Assembly (NCBI GenBank): GCA_004325065.1
Contig: PITI01000553.1
Coordinates: forward strand, 1-10,951
Origin: Hamiltosporidium magnivora
Taxonomy: Eukaryota; Microsporidia; Dubosqiidae
Length of the DNA: 10,951 nt
Reading direction: 5' to 3'
Both the position numbers and the translations under genes were made by a program. The notes beneath the pieces are model-generated. The model saw nothing but the letters and a program-made list of their open reading frames with translations, had not been told where the DNA came from and ran no database searches. Positions 1 through 7,244 of this stretch are shown here, piece by piece (within the stretch, counting starts at the first letter, position 1; each line of letters starts with the position of its first letter).

Positions 1-201
1 TCTATAGCCTAATATAAAAAAAAATAATTATATCTTTTTTTAGTGAATATATATGTTTTATTGAAGTGTATTTTACTATAAAAATGTTTTTGTTTTGATA
101 GAATGTAAAAAAAAAATCCGAGTTGATACGTAACTTACCTAAATATTAATACGAGTACGGTGTAATACAGGCGCCATCAATATACGAGTGCAAAGGGTTA
201 A
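1..201. mobile_element. Right end of a piggyBac-like DNA transposon (partial), with TTAA target site
   Basis: Read from the right edge inward, the terminus is CCCTTTGCACTCG (complement of 185-197), immediately flanked by TTAA at 198-201. PiggyBac-superfamily elements insert at TTAA and many have termini beginning CCC(T/C)TTTG, so the combination fits that family. The terminal 80 bases are clearly richer in G and C than the flanks. The rest of the element, including any transposase and the other terminus, would lie left of base 1, so autonomy cannot be judged. No transposase motif is visible in 1-197. It could be a short non-autonomous copy, or a chance match of about 13 bases beside TTAA. Confidence 0.42.
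149..189 (+). repeat. Subterminal direct repeat ATACGAGT (two copies)
   Basis: ATACGAGT occurs at 149-156 and 182-189, 33 bases apart, and a weaker relative (GATACG) lies at 125-130. Both full copies fall just inside the proposed transposon terminus. Subterminal repeats are common transposase-binding sites, so the placement supports the mobile-element call. The binding role is inference. Confidence 0.35.
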
Positions 202-263
202 AACAATAAATTTGGGCTCTGAATGAATAATTGTGTTTATTTCCCGTAAAAAACTCTTTGTAA

Positions 264-836
264 TATTTTCAATTTCCAATAATAAATCCAAGTTTAATCA
301 AATTAATATCGAACTATAATATAGATGAAAAAATCAGATTGATAATTCTTTCAAAAGAATATAAAAAAATATATCAAAAGAATCAATTAAGATAAAGGTC
401 AAATTATGTTACTATCAATAGCATTTTTTCATATCAAACGAAAAATTTTGATAAAAAGAACAATTTATTCAATAAACTATATATATTATTAGCTACACAT
501 GTCACTAGAATAACTCATTCATCATTATCATATCTTTCAATAGAAAATAAGTCGATGTAGATCAAATCATAGAGCAATTGGTTATTATAAACAGGAAATC
601 GCATCTCGATGTTCATTTTATACAACTTCTTCAAATTATATTCAAGAAGGTTCGGAAATAAATCGTCGAAAAAACATTTCTTTTTTTTTTACAAAATTTT
701 CATGAATCAAAATGAAATTTTTAATCAGAACTATAAAGCAAAACTCGTAAAACTTGCATATGTAAGAGACGGAACTATTTTGAAAAAAACACAAAAAAAT
801 TGTATTACACTAATAATAAAAAGTGCATTTGTATAG
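264..836 (+). pseudogene. Possible decayed protein-coding gene, family unknown
   Basis: One frame is open from 264 to 557 except for a single TAA at 393-395. A second frame, open from 544 to about 699, takes over, and the first frame then reopens from 609 to a TAG at 834-836. Read in succession these give a plausible mixed composition, including INPSLIKLISNYNIDEKIRL near 290-350, which loosely resembles an F-box helix-loop-helix (weak inference). The last part alone is an ATG-initiated frame of 75 codons. No family is recognised. In sequence this AT-rich, 75-codon frames occur about once per window by chance. The support is the run of complementary open frames on one strand, not any single frame. 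A decayed gene with two frameshifts and chance are both possible. Confidence 0.22.
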
Positions 837-1348
837 CTTCAAATTACTGATACCTTCCAAAAACTCTATATATATTTATTCTCAATTAAAATGGATTATA
901 AAAACACATTGATTTAAGGTTTGACAAAATAAGGTGTTCTAAAAGCATGATCCAGAATAATTTTGGAAAAATAAATTTAAAATAATATCTTTAAAAAAAT
1001 TTAATAAACATTTAATGAAAATTTCTATTCTATCTGTTTTTAGGTTACATTTAATTTTGGAAAAATTAATTTTTTAATTATTTAATTTAAAATTTTATTA
1101 TTTCTAAAACAATGATATTATTAATATTTGAAAAAAAACATTATCTTTATAGAATCATTCGTTTTTTTAGTAAAATTTACAATTTTCCAAAGCAAATATG
1201 ACAACAAAAAAGAAGCATTAGTCATAAACACAAATCTTTCATTCAAAAATTTTACTTTTTTGATATTAATTTATATATTGATGATCAAATAATTTTTAAT
1301 TTTTTAAAAAAAACTATTTATTTAAATTAGGAAAAGAAACACCTAAAA
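837..1348. other. AT-rich noncoding stretch upstream of the Per1-like gene
   Basis: No gene or RNA is recognised here. It contains a 21-base direct repeat (958-978 and 1052-1072). A short signal-peptide-like frame begins at ATG 1015 (MKISILSVF...), stops after 20 codons, and cannot be joined in frame to the downstream gene by a credible short intron. An in-frame TAG at 1328-1330 closes the Per1 reading frame upstream. The promoter of the Per1-like gene should lie in the last part. No CCC triplet is present near its ATG, only CACCT at 1340-1344. Confidence 0.5.
958..1072 (+). repeat. Direct repeat, 21 bases, two copies 94 bases apart
   Basis: The sequences at 958-978 and 1052-1072 match at 20 of 21 positions, sharing TAATTTTGGAAAAAT followed by AATTT. 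They contain a GG embedded in A/T runs. They may be a local duplication. No function is evident, and low-complexity composition makes such matches easier by chance. Confidence 0.4.
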
Positions 1349-2191
1349 ATGGAAGAATGTATGAAAGAATGTTTTATAGACTTCAAAAATAGTACCTCTA
1401 TAAATTATTTAGAAAGGTTATTGGGAAGATCAAAAAATGATAAAATTGCAACAATCTGTCATCATAACTGTTCCGTACTGTTGAATATCAATGACTATAA
1501 ACATAATGGAAGATATCCATTTAGATCTATTTTGACTTCAACAGAATTCTTATCTTCTGTTTTTTCAATGTTTAATTTTATTATGATTTTTATTTGTTAT
1601 AATCTTATTTTCAGTAATAATAATAAATCTGTATCATTTACAGGATTATACAAACTTCAATATATAATATCATTAATATGTTGGATTTCCAGTACTCTTT
1701 TTCACATATATGATACATGGTATACAAGATGTATGGATTATTTTACTGGTTATATATTTTTCATAGTTACTCTATATATTTTTACATTAAGATCTCTATA
1801 TTTGTTTAAATTCAATCAAAAAAATATTATATTTTTTAGAAATTATATGGTTCCTCTACTAAGAATATGGACGCTCTTACATATTTTTTATATGTATTAC
1901 ATTGATTTTAACTATGTATTTCATAAAGTATCGTGTATAATTATATACATTATGATCTTGTGCAATTGGACAGCTTATATTATAAAAATGATCAAATTTA
2001 TACATACAAGATATTTAATTATTTATATTTTATTTATTTTGAGTGGCGGAATCATAGAAGTAATGGATTTTCCACCTTTGTTTTATCTTCTTGATTCACA
2101 TGCAATTTGGCATTTTTTATCAGGCCTTGCTGTACCATTCTATTATTTATTTATAAGTAAAGATATTGTAAATGAAACTGTTAATCAATGA
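1349..2191 (+). CDS. PER1: Per1/PGAP3-like GPI-anchor remodelling membrane hydrolase
   Basis: This 280-residue protein belongs to the Per1 (PGAP3) family of the CREST hydrolase superfamily. Family members act in the ER or Golgi to remove the sn-2 acyl chain of GPI anchors so that it can be replaced. A cysteine-bearing N-terminal part (C4, C8, C37, C41) is followed by HNGRYPF at 52-58, matching the family's FHGKWPF. About seven hydrophobic segments follow (roughly 68-89, 101-119, 131-151, 165-185, 192-213, 221-238, 251-270). Catalytic-type motifs are S115-x3-H119-x2-D122, M129-D130-Y131-F132 and E237-V-M-D240-F-P-P, then D249-S-H251-A-I-W-H255. The last two groups are near-identical to the eukaryotic family. 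Yeast and human relatives have about 357 and 320 residues and carry a signal peptide. None is visible here: the ATG sits beside the first cysteine pair and an in-frame TAG lies only 18 bases upstream. A second ATG at 1361 would remove C4. The gene stands alone on this strand. Confidence 0.9.
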   Translation: MEECMKECFIDFKNSTSINYLERLLGRSKNDKIATICHHNCSVLLNINDYKHNGRYPFRSILTSTEFLSSVFSMFNFIMIFICYNLIFSNNNKSVSFTGLYKLQYIISLICWISSTLFHIYDTWYTRCMDYFTGYIFFIVTLYIFTLRSLYLFKFNQKNIIFFRNYMVPLLRIWTLLHIFYMYYIDFNYVFHKVSCIIIYIMILCNWTAYIIKMIKFIHTRYLIIYILFILSGGIIEVMDFPPLFYLLDSHAIWHFLSGLAVPFYYLFISKDIVNETVNQ

Positions 2192-2298
2192 CGATTTAAT
2201 ACGATCTAACGTTTGTTATATTTACATTATCAATATGAAACAGGAAAAAAATATAAAAAATGTAAATCAAGAATTATCATTAAAAACCTATCATTTTA

Positions 2299-2304
2299 AA
2301 TAAA
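2299..2304 (+). terminator. Possible polyadenylation signal of the Per1-like gene
   Basis: AATAAA lies 108 bases after the TGA stop. It is the first canonical hexamer found downstream on this strand. In such AT-rich DNA the hexamer is common, so the assignment is tentative. Confidence 0.25.
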
Positions 2305-2867
2305 ACGACTTGGATAAAACCTATATTGTAAACAAGTTTCATAATGAATGTTCTATATCCAGTTTTAAACGTAAACCAACTATTGTTTAAAAATGATTAA
2401 TTTCGAAAATGAAATTGACTTCTATTGCCATTTTGTTGGGATATGAACCACACTAAATCTATGGACACATTCTTTATAATTCCGAGTTATAACAGATTAA
2501 AATACAAATAGAATAAGTAAGTAAAGTTGGCTTATATTTAATAATTTCAAAAAAACTCAATAAAGATTTTAAATATAACGATATAAATTAATGCAATTTT
2601 TCCTAGATATAGTTAGTTTTTTTATTTTTTTAAATTTATTGTATTATTTATAAAATTATTAGCTGTTATGCGCGTTGAAACGAACTTTATTTTACATTTA
2701 CCAAATAAAAAAAATATCGATTATAATCAAAAAATTCAATATCAGAGCTATATATTATAAACCTTTCGATAGGAATTTTAACTCACCTGGTCCGTTTCTC
2801 GTATATTGTTTTTAGTCTTTTTTTTTCAGAATTATTAGCAGCTTTTGAGTAATTCCCTAATAAAAAT

Positions 2868-3063
2868 TTAGGGTTTTCTAACCTGCATATTTCTCTTCCT
2901 CTTTAATAGATACTTTTTATTGTTTAGAGCATCTACTCGGCATATTTTGCTTAGTCTGTTCACTTTACACCTATTTATATTCCATCTCGTCTTCTTTCTC
3001 GAAAAAATTTATTCTATTGAAGCGCCTTTTCGTCCGAAGAAACAGTTCTTCTAAACTAAATGC
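2868..3063 (-). pseudogene. Possible decayed basic-protein fragment
   Basis: On the minus strand one frame is open from 3063 to 2974 and contains EELFLRTKRRFNRINFF. A second frame is open from 3008 to a TAA at 2870-2868, 46 codons, with many lysine and arginine residues. The two overlap by about 30 bases, as if separated by one frameshift. There is no start codon at the left of the first frame and no recognisable motif. The region is less AT-rich than its flanks. Family unknown; chance is a real alternative. Confidence 0.15.
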
Positions 3064-3407
3064 TTATTGGTTATTTTATTTATTATATAAATCCATAAAC
3101 ATATATATACAAATATTTTAATTTAATCAAGTATCAATTTCCATATTTTTCTAATAAAATTGTTTTATACAATTATTATTGAGGACATAACTAAACTGCG
3201 CCTTGAAAAGCCAAACAAATATCATTCTTATCACAACTGTTTATTCGTAGTGAAAACTCCTAGGAAAATATATCCGAATAAATCAATAAATTTTTTTTTA
3301 AAAAGCCAAAACTTTAGAAAATTAAAAAAATTTAATTTTTTTTGTATTTCTTGATAGAGAATATAATTTAGGAGTAATTTACGAATTTTATTCCGAATTT
3401 TTTTTGA

Positions 3408-3540
3408 ACCAATAAAATCTTTTTAGGTGTCTCATGTTCAATTCTACTCACTATTATTGGTTGTGTAAGTTTTATGAACAAGTAAAAAGAGTCAAAGTTT
3501 GTTTTGAGCACTCTTATTGGTGTCTTGTAGTTTTTAACAA
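3408..3540 (+). repeat. Cluster of ATTGG/CCAAT motifs within an imperfect 60-base repeat
   Basis: CACT-A/C-TTATTGGT occurs at 3449-3461 and 3509-3521, exactly 60 bases apart, and the sequence after each copy is similar with small indels. An inverted copy, CCAATAA, is at 3408-3414, and another TTATTGG is at 3064-3070. CCAAT is a known eukaryotic promoter element, but no gene start is nearby, so a decayed tandem repeat is as likely. Confidence 0.3.
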
Positions 3541-3865
3541 TTTAAATATTTTGAGGTGAGTCGTCATCTGGACATTACTGAATTATATAAATGATGATAG
3601 GCAATATAATAAATATAGAGCGAAAATAGCGACTAGTTTATGTTTAATTGTTTTATATCTTAGTCAGAAAAAAATACTGTAATATTCATAACTCATCTTT
3701 TATGCATATTTTTTTAAATATAGAGTATATTTCTTATTCTAAGTAAACAGAGAAGAGCTTATAGTTAAATTAAATATTTTTTTACCAATTGGGATCTAAT
3801 AGAATATATTTGGGAAGTTACAGTGGGTTTACAATTAAATTATTTTTTTATTAATTATAGAATTT

Positions 3866-3871
3866 TTTATT
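3866..3871 (-). terminator. Possible polyadenylation signal of PUS7
   Basis: AATAAA on the minus strand lies about 30 bases after the PUS7 stop, and a second copy is at 3847-3852. Position and strand fit a 3' end signal. The AT-rich composition keeps the confidence modest. Confidence 0.35.
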
Positions 3872-3902
3872 AAAAGTAGAGATTTTTTTGTTAAAAGTTT
3901 TA

Positions 3903-5597
3903 TTATTCTAAGTATAAAATATCATTACCTATGATTTCTCGTATAACAATTGTAGCATATGCAGATTTTGACAAGGAAAATTCTAAATAAATTATATTAT
4001 TTTCAATAGAAACAGATAAATCAGAAGTTTTTTCAATTAATTTTCGATACCCACCTTTTAAACCTCTTTCAACTTTCAAAGGTATAACTACATCGTAAAT
4101 GGTATGTAAATCTAAATTCTCATCCGTTATAGTTTCTATTTTTTCCTCCAAAGTTTCCTTCTCTTCATAAATTTCTTTCTTAGAATCATCAAAAATAGAA
4201 TTGAAAATATTTTTATCAAAAATAAAAACATCAGAATCTAATTTAATATCTTCTAATTTTTTATGGGAATTCGATATATTATCATTGCCTGAAGTGACTT
4301 CTTTTGAAGAAATTTTTGTTCGTTTCAAAACCAAATCACCCACCTGAATATTTTTGCCACTTTTTATTCTATCGGATGCCATTTTATTAAAAATATAACT
4401 TTGATAAGAATGTAAATAAATACTTTTAAGTTCTTTTTTAATATTTTCAATGCATTTTTTATCAGGCAATCCTCTGCTTTTTCCTTTGCATATTGTTTTT
4501 TCAGCTATAAAACGTTGAGGAAACAATTCATACGCATCTTTAAACTTCTCTTCTTTGTATAAATTTCTTGCTTGTGTGATTTGTTCACTTTCATTAGAAA
4601 TAGGCTCCATTATGATTTCCACCGCTTCTTTATATTTTTTTGTTACAATCAATTCACCAATAATATGATTATTCATATTTTTTCCAAACCGTTGATTACC
4701 ATAATAATTTATAAATCCATTGTTTAAATACATTTTAATTTTTTCCACATCATAATTATTCTGTAAATTTGAATTTTCCGTCAAAGAATTTTCATTTCTA
4801 TTCTTCGGACGTAAAATTATTTTAAATCGATTTCCTTTTAATGTGCCTAACGATATACCCGAGACACAAGTTCGTATTTTATAAATTGCAATACCGTTAT
4901 TTTCTTCGGAAAGTTTTAAAGCAATTTGATACAAATCATAAAAGGAAATATCAGTAATTGACATTTTCTGATAAGTAACTGCTCTTTTATCTTTATTTCC
5001 ACAAAACTTGATAGAATTATATGAAATTTTTAAATACGATGCGATTATTTGGCATGCATTTAATGTGTCTCTATTTGTTTTTTTCAATACAAATGAATAC
5101 TTTTTTGAATTATCAGAGATATAAAAAACCGAAACAATATTGTTGTCTGTTTTTGTTGATATAAGTGGATGGGATTGCAAAAAACCGTGTAAAACACTTC
5201 GATACATTTTATTTGGAATGTAAATTTTAAAAAGCAATTTTCTTTGATTATTTTCCACAAAAAAATTATCAAATTTATTATTTTGTATACTCTCTATATT
5301 TTCTATAGTCTCTATATTTTCATTCTTTTCATTGTTTAAAAAATATTTTTGTCGGTTTTGATTAATTGCTTTTACTAGATTTTCTAATTTTTCATCAATT
5401 ATTTCAATTTTTGCAAATTCTCTTATAAATTTAAGAACTTTTACAGCGTTTAAAGTATCAAATATATCTGTTTCCTCACATAATTCATTTTCGTGAATTT
5501 CTTGAACAATAAAATCATTAAAAAATGTCTTAAGCGAATAATCCACAACAAAAGGACCGGAATTAAAATATTCAATTATATTTACGTTTTCTAACAT
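3903..5597 (-). CDS. PUS7: tRNA pseudouridine synthase, Pus7/TruD family
   Basis: This 564-residue protein is a Pus7/TruD-type pseudouridine synthase. In eukaryotes the family modifies position 13 of several tRNAs, position 35 of pre-tRNA-Tyr, and U2 snRNA. Visible family motifs in order are: the N-terminal NDFIVQEI at 27-34; the catalytic loop G200-N-K-D203-K-R-A-V-T with D203 as the expected catalytic aspartate; GNRFKIILR at 255-263; GFINYYGNQRFG at 294-305; LHSYQSYIFN at 395-404; VVIPLK at 503-508; and the C-terminal SAYATIVIREI at 545-555. All key residues are present. Species-specific insertions are an N/E-rich segment at about 83-112, an N-rich one at 265-285, and an acidic, lysine-rich one at 430-495. 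It is shorter than yeast Pus7 (676 residues). The ATG at 5597 is the first in frame, and CCC lies 11 bases upstream with AAATTT just beyond. It shares the strand with WRS1, 486 bases away. Confidence 0.95.
   Translation of the reverse strand: MLENVNIIEYFNSGPFVVDYSLKTFFNDFIVQEIHENELCEETDIFDTLNAVKVLKFIREFAKIEIIDEKLENLVKAINQNRQKYFLNNEKNENIETIENIESIQNNKFDNFFVENNQRKLLFKIYIPNKMYRSVLHGFLQSHPLISTKTDNNIVSVFYISDNSKKYSFVLKKTNRDTLNACQIIASYLKISYNSIKFCGNKDKRAVTYQKMSITDISFYDLYQIALKLSEENNGIAIYKIRTCVSGISLGTLKGNRFKIILRPKNRNENSLTENSNLQNNYDVEKIKMYLNNGFINYYGNQRFGKNMNNHIIGELIVTKKYKEAVEIIMEPISNESEQITQARNLYKEEKFKDAYELFPQRFIAEKTICKGKSRGLPDKKCIENIKKELKSIYLHSYQSYIFNKMASDRIKSGKNIQVGDLVLKRTKISSKEVTSGNDNISNSHKKLEDIKLDSDVFIFDKNIFNSIFDDSKKEIYEEKETLEEKIETITDENLDLHTIYDVVIPLKVERGLKGGYRKLIEKTSDLSVSIENNIIYLEFSLSKSAYATIVIREIIGNDILYLE
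5291..5323 (-). repeat. In-frame 18-base tandem duplication inside PUS7
   Basis: TCTCTATATTTTC occurs at 5291-5303 and 5309-5321, 18 bases apart, so the duplication keeps the reading frame. It encodes ENIETI followed by ENIESI at residues 98-104 and neighbours, in the N-terminal insertion that is not part of the conserved fold. It is probably slippage in a tolerant linker. Confidence 0.6.
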
Positions 5598-5619
5598 TTT
5601 TTTTTGAAGGGTAAAAATT
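5598..5619 (-). promoter_or_regulatory. Start-proximal signal of PUS7 (AAATTT plus CCC)
   Basis: On the minus strand the bases before the ATG read AAATTTTTACCC, then 11 bases, then ATG; CCC is at 5611-5609. A C-triplet close to the start, with an A/T block such as AAATTT upstream, matches the start-proximal signals described for microsporidian genes. No other sequence upstream stands out. Confidence 0.5.
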
Positions 5620-6082
5620 TAATTGTGCACAGGACTTATTTATTATAAGGGCTTAACAATTAAAACTGGAAAAAATGAGTTTGAAATTTTTTAAATAGTT
5701 ATAAAATAAATTTCTGAAGAAAATACAAATTAAAAATTCATTTAAAAAAATCACAATTTTAAACAAACAAACTTCATGCATTTAGAATTTCTATTTAATG
5801 TTAGAAATTATTGTTGCATCATATAAATACTTTCTATTGTTCAAATCAGCCAGAAAATATTATGTATGACTTGAATGTGAATATAAAATATTTAAAGAAA
5901 ATTTATTGCTAATTTGTTATAAAGTCGTAATGACAAAAACATAATTCAATGAAAAAAAAATATTTTTGAATGTAGAAACTTAAAAATTATGTGTTGAAAT
6001 CTTAACTTTTTAGATATAGAGAAGCGGTTTATAAAAGTTTTTTGGGACATAAAAATAGATTTTTTTGCAAAAAATTAAATAA
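5620..6082. other. AT-rich intergenic stretch between WRS1 and PUS7
   Basis: No gene, structural RNA or clear repeat is seen in this spacer, which is almost entirely A/T with scattered short homopolymers. It must contain the 3' end of WRS1 and the distal promoter of PUS7. A polycistronic operon is not suggested, since the spacing is large and PUS7 has its own start signal. Confidence 0.5.
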
Positions 6083-6088
6083 TTTATT
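6083..6088 (-). terminator. Polyadenylation hexamer overlapping the WRS1 stop codon
   Basis: On the minus strand the last lysine codon and the TAA stop read AAA-TAA-A, forming AATAAA across the stop codon. Signals overlapping coding ends are reported in compact microsporidian genomes. The overlap is directly visible; its use as a signal is inference. Confidence 0.35.
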
Positions 6089-7241
6089 TTGAAAAAGCAG
6101 TAAATTTATCAATTATTTCATCTGTTAGATTTTCTCTTGCTTTTCTGTAATTTGATATGAACTTTTGTAAAACTTGAATACATTTTTTTTTCATTTCTCC
6201 AGTAGAAATACTTCCATCAAGGTAACCTGTTCTATATTTTTCTAATTCTTCGTCATTTTCTTCAAAATATTTTAAATAATGAAAAGGAACATCAACATCA
6301 ATATTTCCACCATATTTTCTATGCTCTTCTAACGTATCCTTTCCCCCTGAAAATGCATATTTATTGATTTTATTTTTTATAACCGAATCGGAATCCGTTA
6401 GATATATCGAACTCTTAGTATCACTTGCTGACATTTTGGTATTCAATCCTTTTAAATCAGGAAGGAATCCTGAATAAAGAGTTGCTGGTTTAGGCTCTTT
6501 TAATATACCAGCTTTGTCTCTGGCTAATCTAAAATAAGGATCTTGATCTATTGCAGCCGGTATAAGACACATCATATTTTTTTCCAAAAAATCAAATGAA
6601 GAAGAGAAGCAGGGTGCTATTTCTTTAGAAGGGAACTCTATCTGACCAATATTAGAGGATGAATCAAATCCAAACACCTTTGTAGCCTCATTGAGATTAA
6701 TATGCTTAGAAATTCGTAACGAATTTTTAATAAATTTATATGAATATTCTATATTTGAAAAAATAAAAGTTTTTTGTGGATTAAATCCAAATGCGATAAT
6801 ATCTTTCATATTTTCTTTTCCAAATTTAATTGAATCTTCTAATGATAAATCCTTCCATAAATATTTTTCATCATCTGTTATTTGAATTACAAGATGTACA
6901 TCAAATATGTCTTGAAGATATTTACAAAAAAGAAATGGAACAGCGTGTCCTAAATGCATACTTTGACTGCTAGGACCTCTACCTGTGTAAAGATAAAATT
7001 TTTTGTTCTTTTCAACCAAATCCAATATTTTATCAAAATCTCGATGTGCAAAAACCAGCAAACGTCTCAATAAATGATGAACAGGTTTCTTAATAATTTT
7101 TTCTATTCTTTTAAGAATAGCTTCGTCAATTTTTTGACATCCAAACTTTTTAATTATTTTTTCGTAGTCAACTGCCATGTTTTTTCCTTCAACGATTTCA
7201 CCTGTCACTTCCCATGGTGTTATTTTTTGTTCTGAATCCAT
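6084..7241 (-). CDS. WRS1: Tryptophanyl-tRNA synthetase, cytosolic eukaryotic type
   Basis: This 385-residue class I synthetase charges tRNA-Trp with tryptophan in the cytosol. From the chosen ATG it carries ITPWEV at 7-12, matching the conserved N-terminal PW motif of eukaryotic enzymes. Next come YLYTGRGPSSQSMHLGH at 83-99 with the HIGH-type signature H96-L-G-H99, the substrate-pocket region QITDDEKYLWK at 120-130, IPAAIDQDPYFRLARD at 227-242, and the KMSKS-type loop K269-M-S-A-S273. All catalytic signatures are intact. The length equals that of minimal microsporidian enzymes and lacks the long N-terminal extension of animal TrpRS. The frame stays open upstream to a TTG at 7256, but the ATG at 7241 is preferred: it gives 385 residues and follows CCC directly. 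The next gene downstream is PUS7 on the same strand. Confidence 0.97.
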   Translation of the reverse strand: MDSEQKITPWEVTGEIVEGKNMAVDYEKIIKKFGCQKIDEAILKRIEKIIKKPVHHLLRRLLVFAHRDFDKILDLVEKNKKFYLYTGRGPSSQSMHLGHAVPFLFCKYLQDIFDVHLVIQITDDEKYLWKDLSLEDSIKFGKENMKDIIAFGFNPQKTFIFSNIEYSYKFIKNSLRISKHINLNEATKVFGFDSSSNIGQIEFPSKEIAPCFSSSFDFLEKNMMCLIPAAIDQDPYFRLARDKAGILKEPKPATLYSGFLPDLKGLNTKMSASDTKSSIYLTDSDSVIKNKINKYAFSGGKDTLEEHRKYGGNIDVDVPFHYLKYFEENDEELEKYRTGYLDGSISTGEMKKKCIQVLQKFISNYRKARENLTDEIIDKFTAFSK

Positions 7242-7244
7242 GGG
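7242..7244 (-). promoter_or_regulatory. CCC triplet abutting the WRS1 start codon
   Basis: The minus strand reads TTTTCACCCATGG, so CCC touches the ATG. This fits the start-proximal C-triplet seen before many microsporidian genes and decides the start. It also implies a very short 5' untranslated region. The further upstream sequence is A/T-rich, with TATA-like and AATTTT blocks at about 7262-7285. Confidence 0.55.

Larger units (their letters stand above)
2192..3902. other. Gene-poor stretch between the convergent PER1 and PUS7 genes
   Basis: No intact gene is recognised in these 1.7 kb. The contents are: the possible decayed minus-strand fragment at 2868-3063; a 6-bp hairpin, CCCTAA at 2855-2860 pairing with TTAGGG at 2868-2873; an ATG-less plus-strand open run of 75 codons at 3127-3351 with TAG-free lysine-rich sequence; a cluster of ATTGG motifs at 3408-3540; and a 40-codon open run at 3560-3679. 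Runs of this length are expected by chance at this composition. The part from 2785 to 3060 is richer in C and T than its surroundings, which is what drew attention to it. Confidence 0.5.

Noticed and set aside
126..141. TAACTTACCTA resembling the 5' end of U1 snRNA, or on the other strand a 5' splice site
   Set aside because: Nothing downstream matches U1 structure; the motif sits inside the proposed transposon end.
1015..1330. Signal-peptide-like MKISILSVF frame as a 5' exon of the Per1 gene, spliced to AG at 1330
   Set aside because: The nearby GT donor (AG/GTTACA) gives the wrong phase, and an intron near 290 bases would be far longer than typical microsporidian introns.
2440..2456. Minus-strand GGTTCATATCCC as a tRNA T-arm
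   Set aside because: The universally conserved adenine of the T-loop is absent and no cloverleaf forms.
3160..3354. 64-codon frame starting at TTG
   Set aside because: It has no ATG, and non-ATG initiation is not expected in this kind of organism; open runs of this size arise by chance. It is noted only as content of the gene-poor stretch.
5084..5272. 62-codon minus-strand frame inside PUS7
   Set aside because: It lies in another frame of the strongly supported PUS7 gene and has no motif of its own.
6691..6885. 64-codon plus-strand frame opposite WRS1
   Set aside because: It is antisense to conserved TrpRS coding sequence, so it is a shadow frame.
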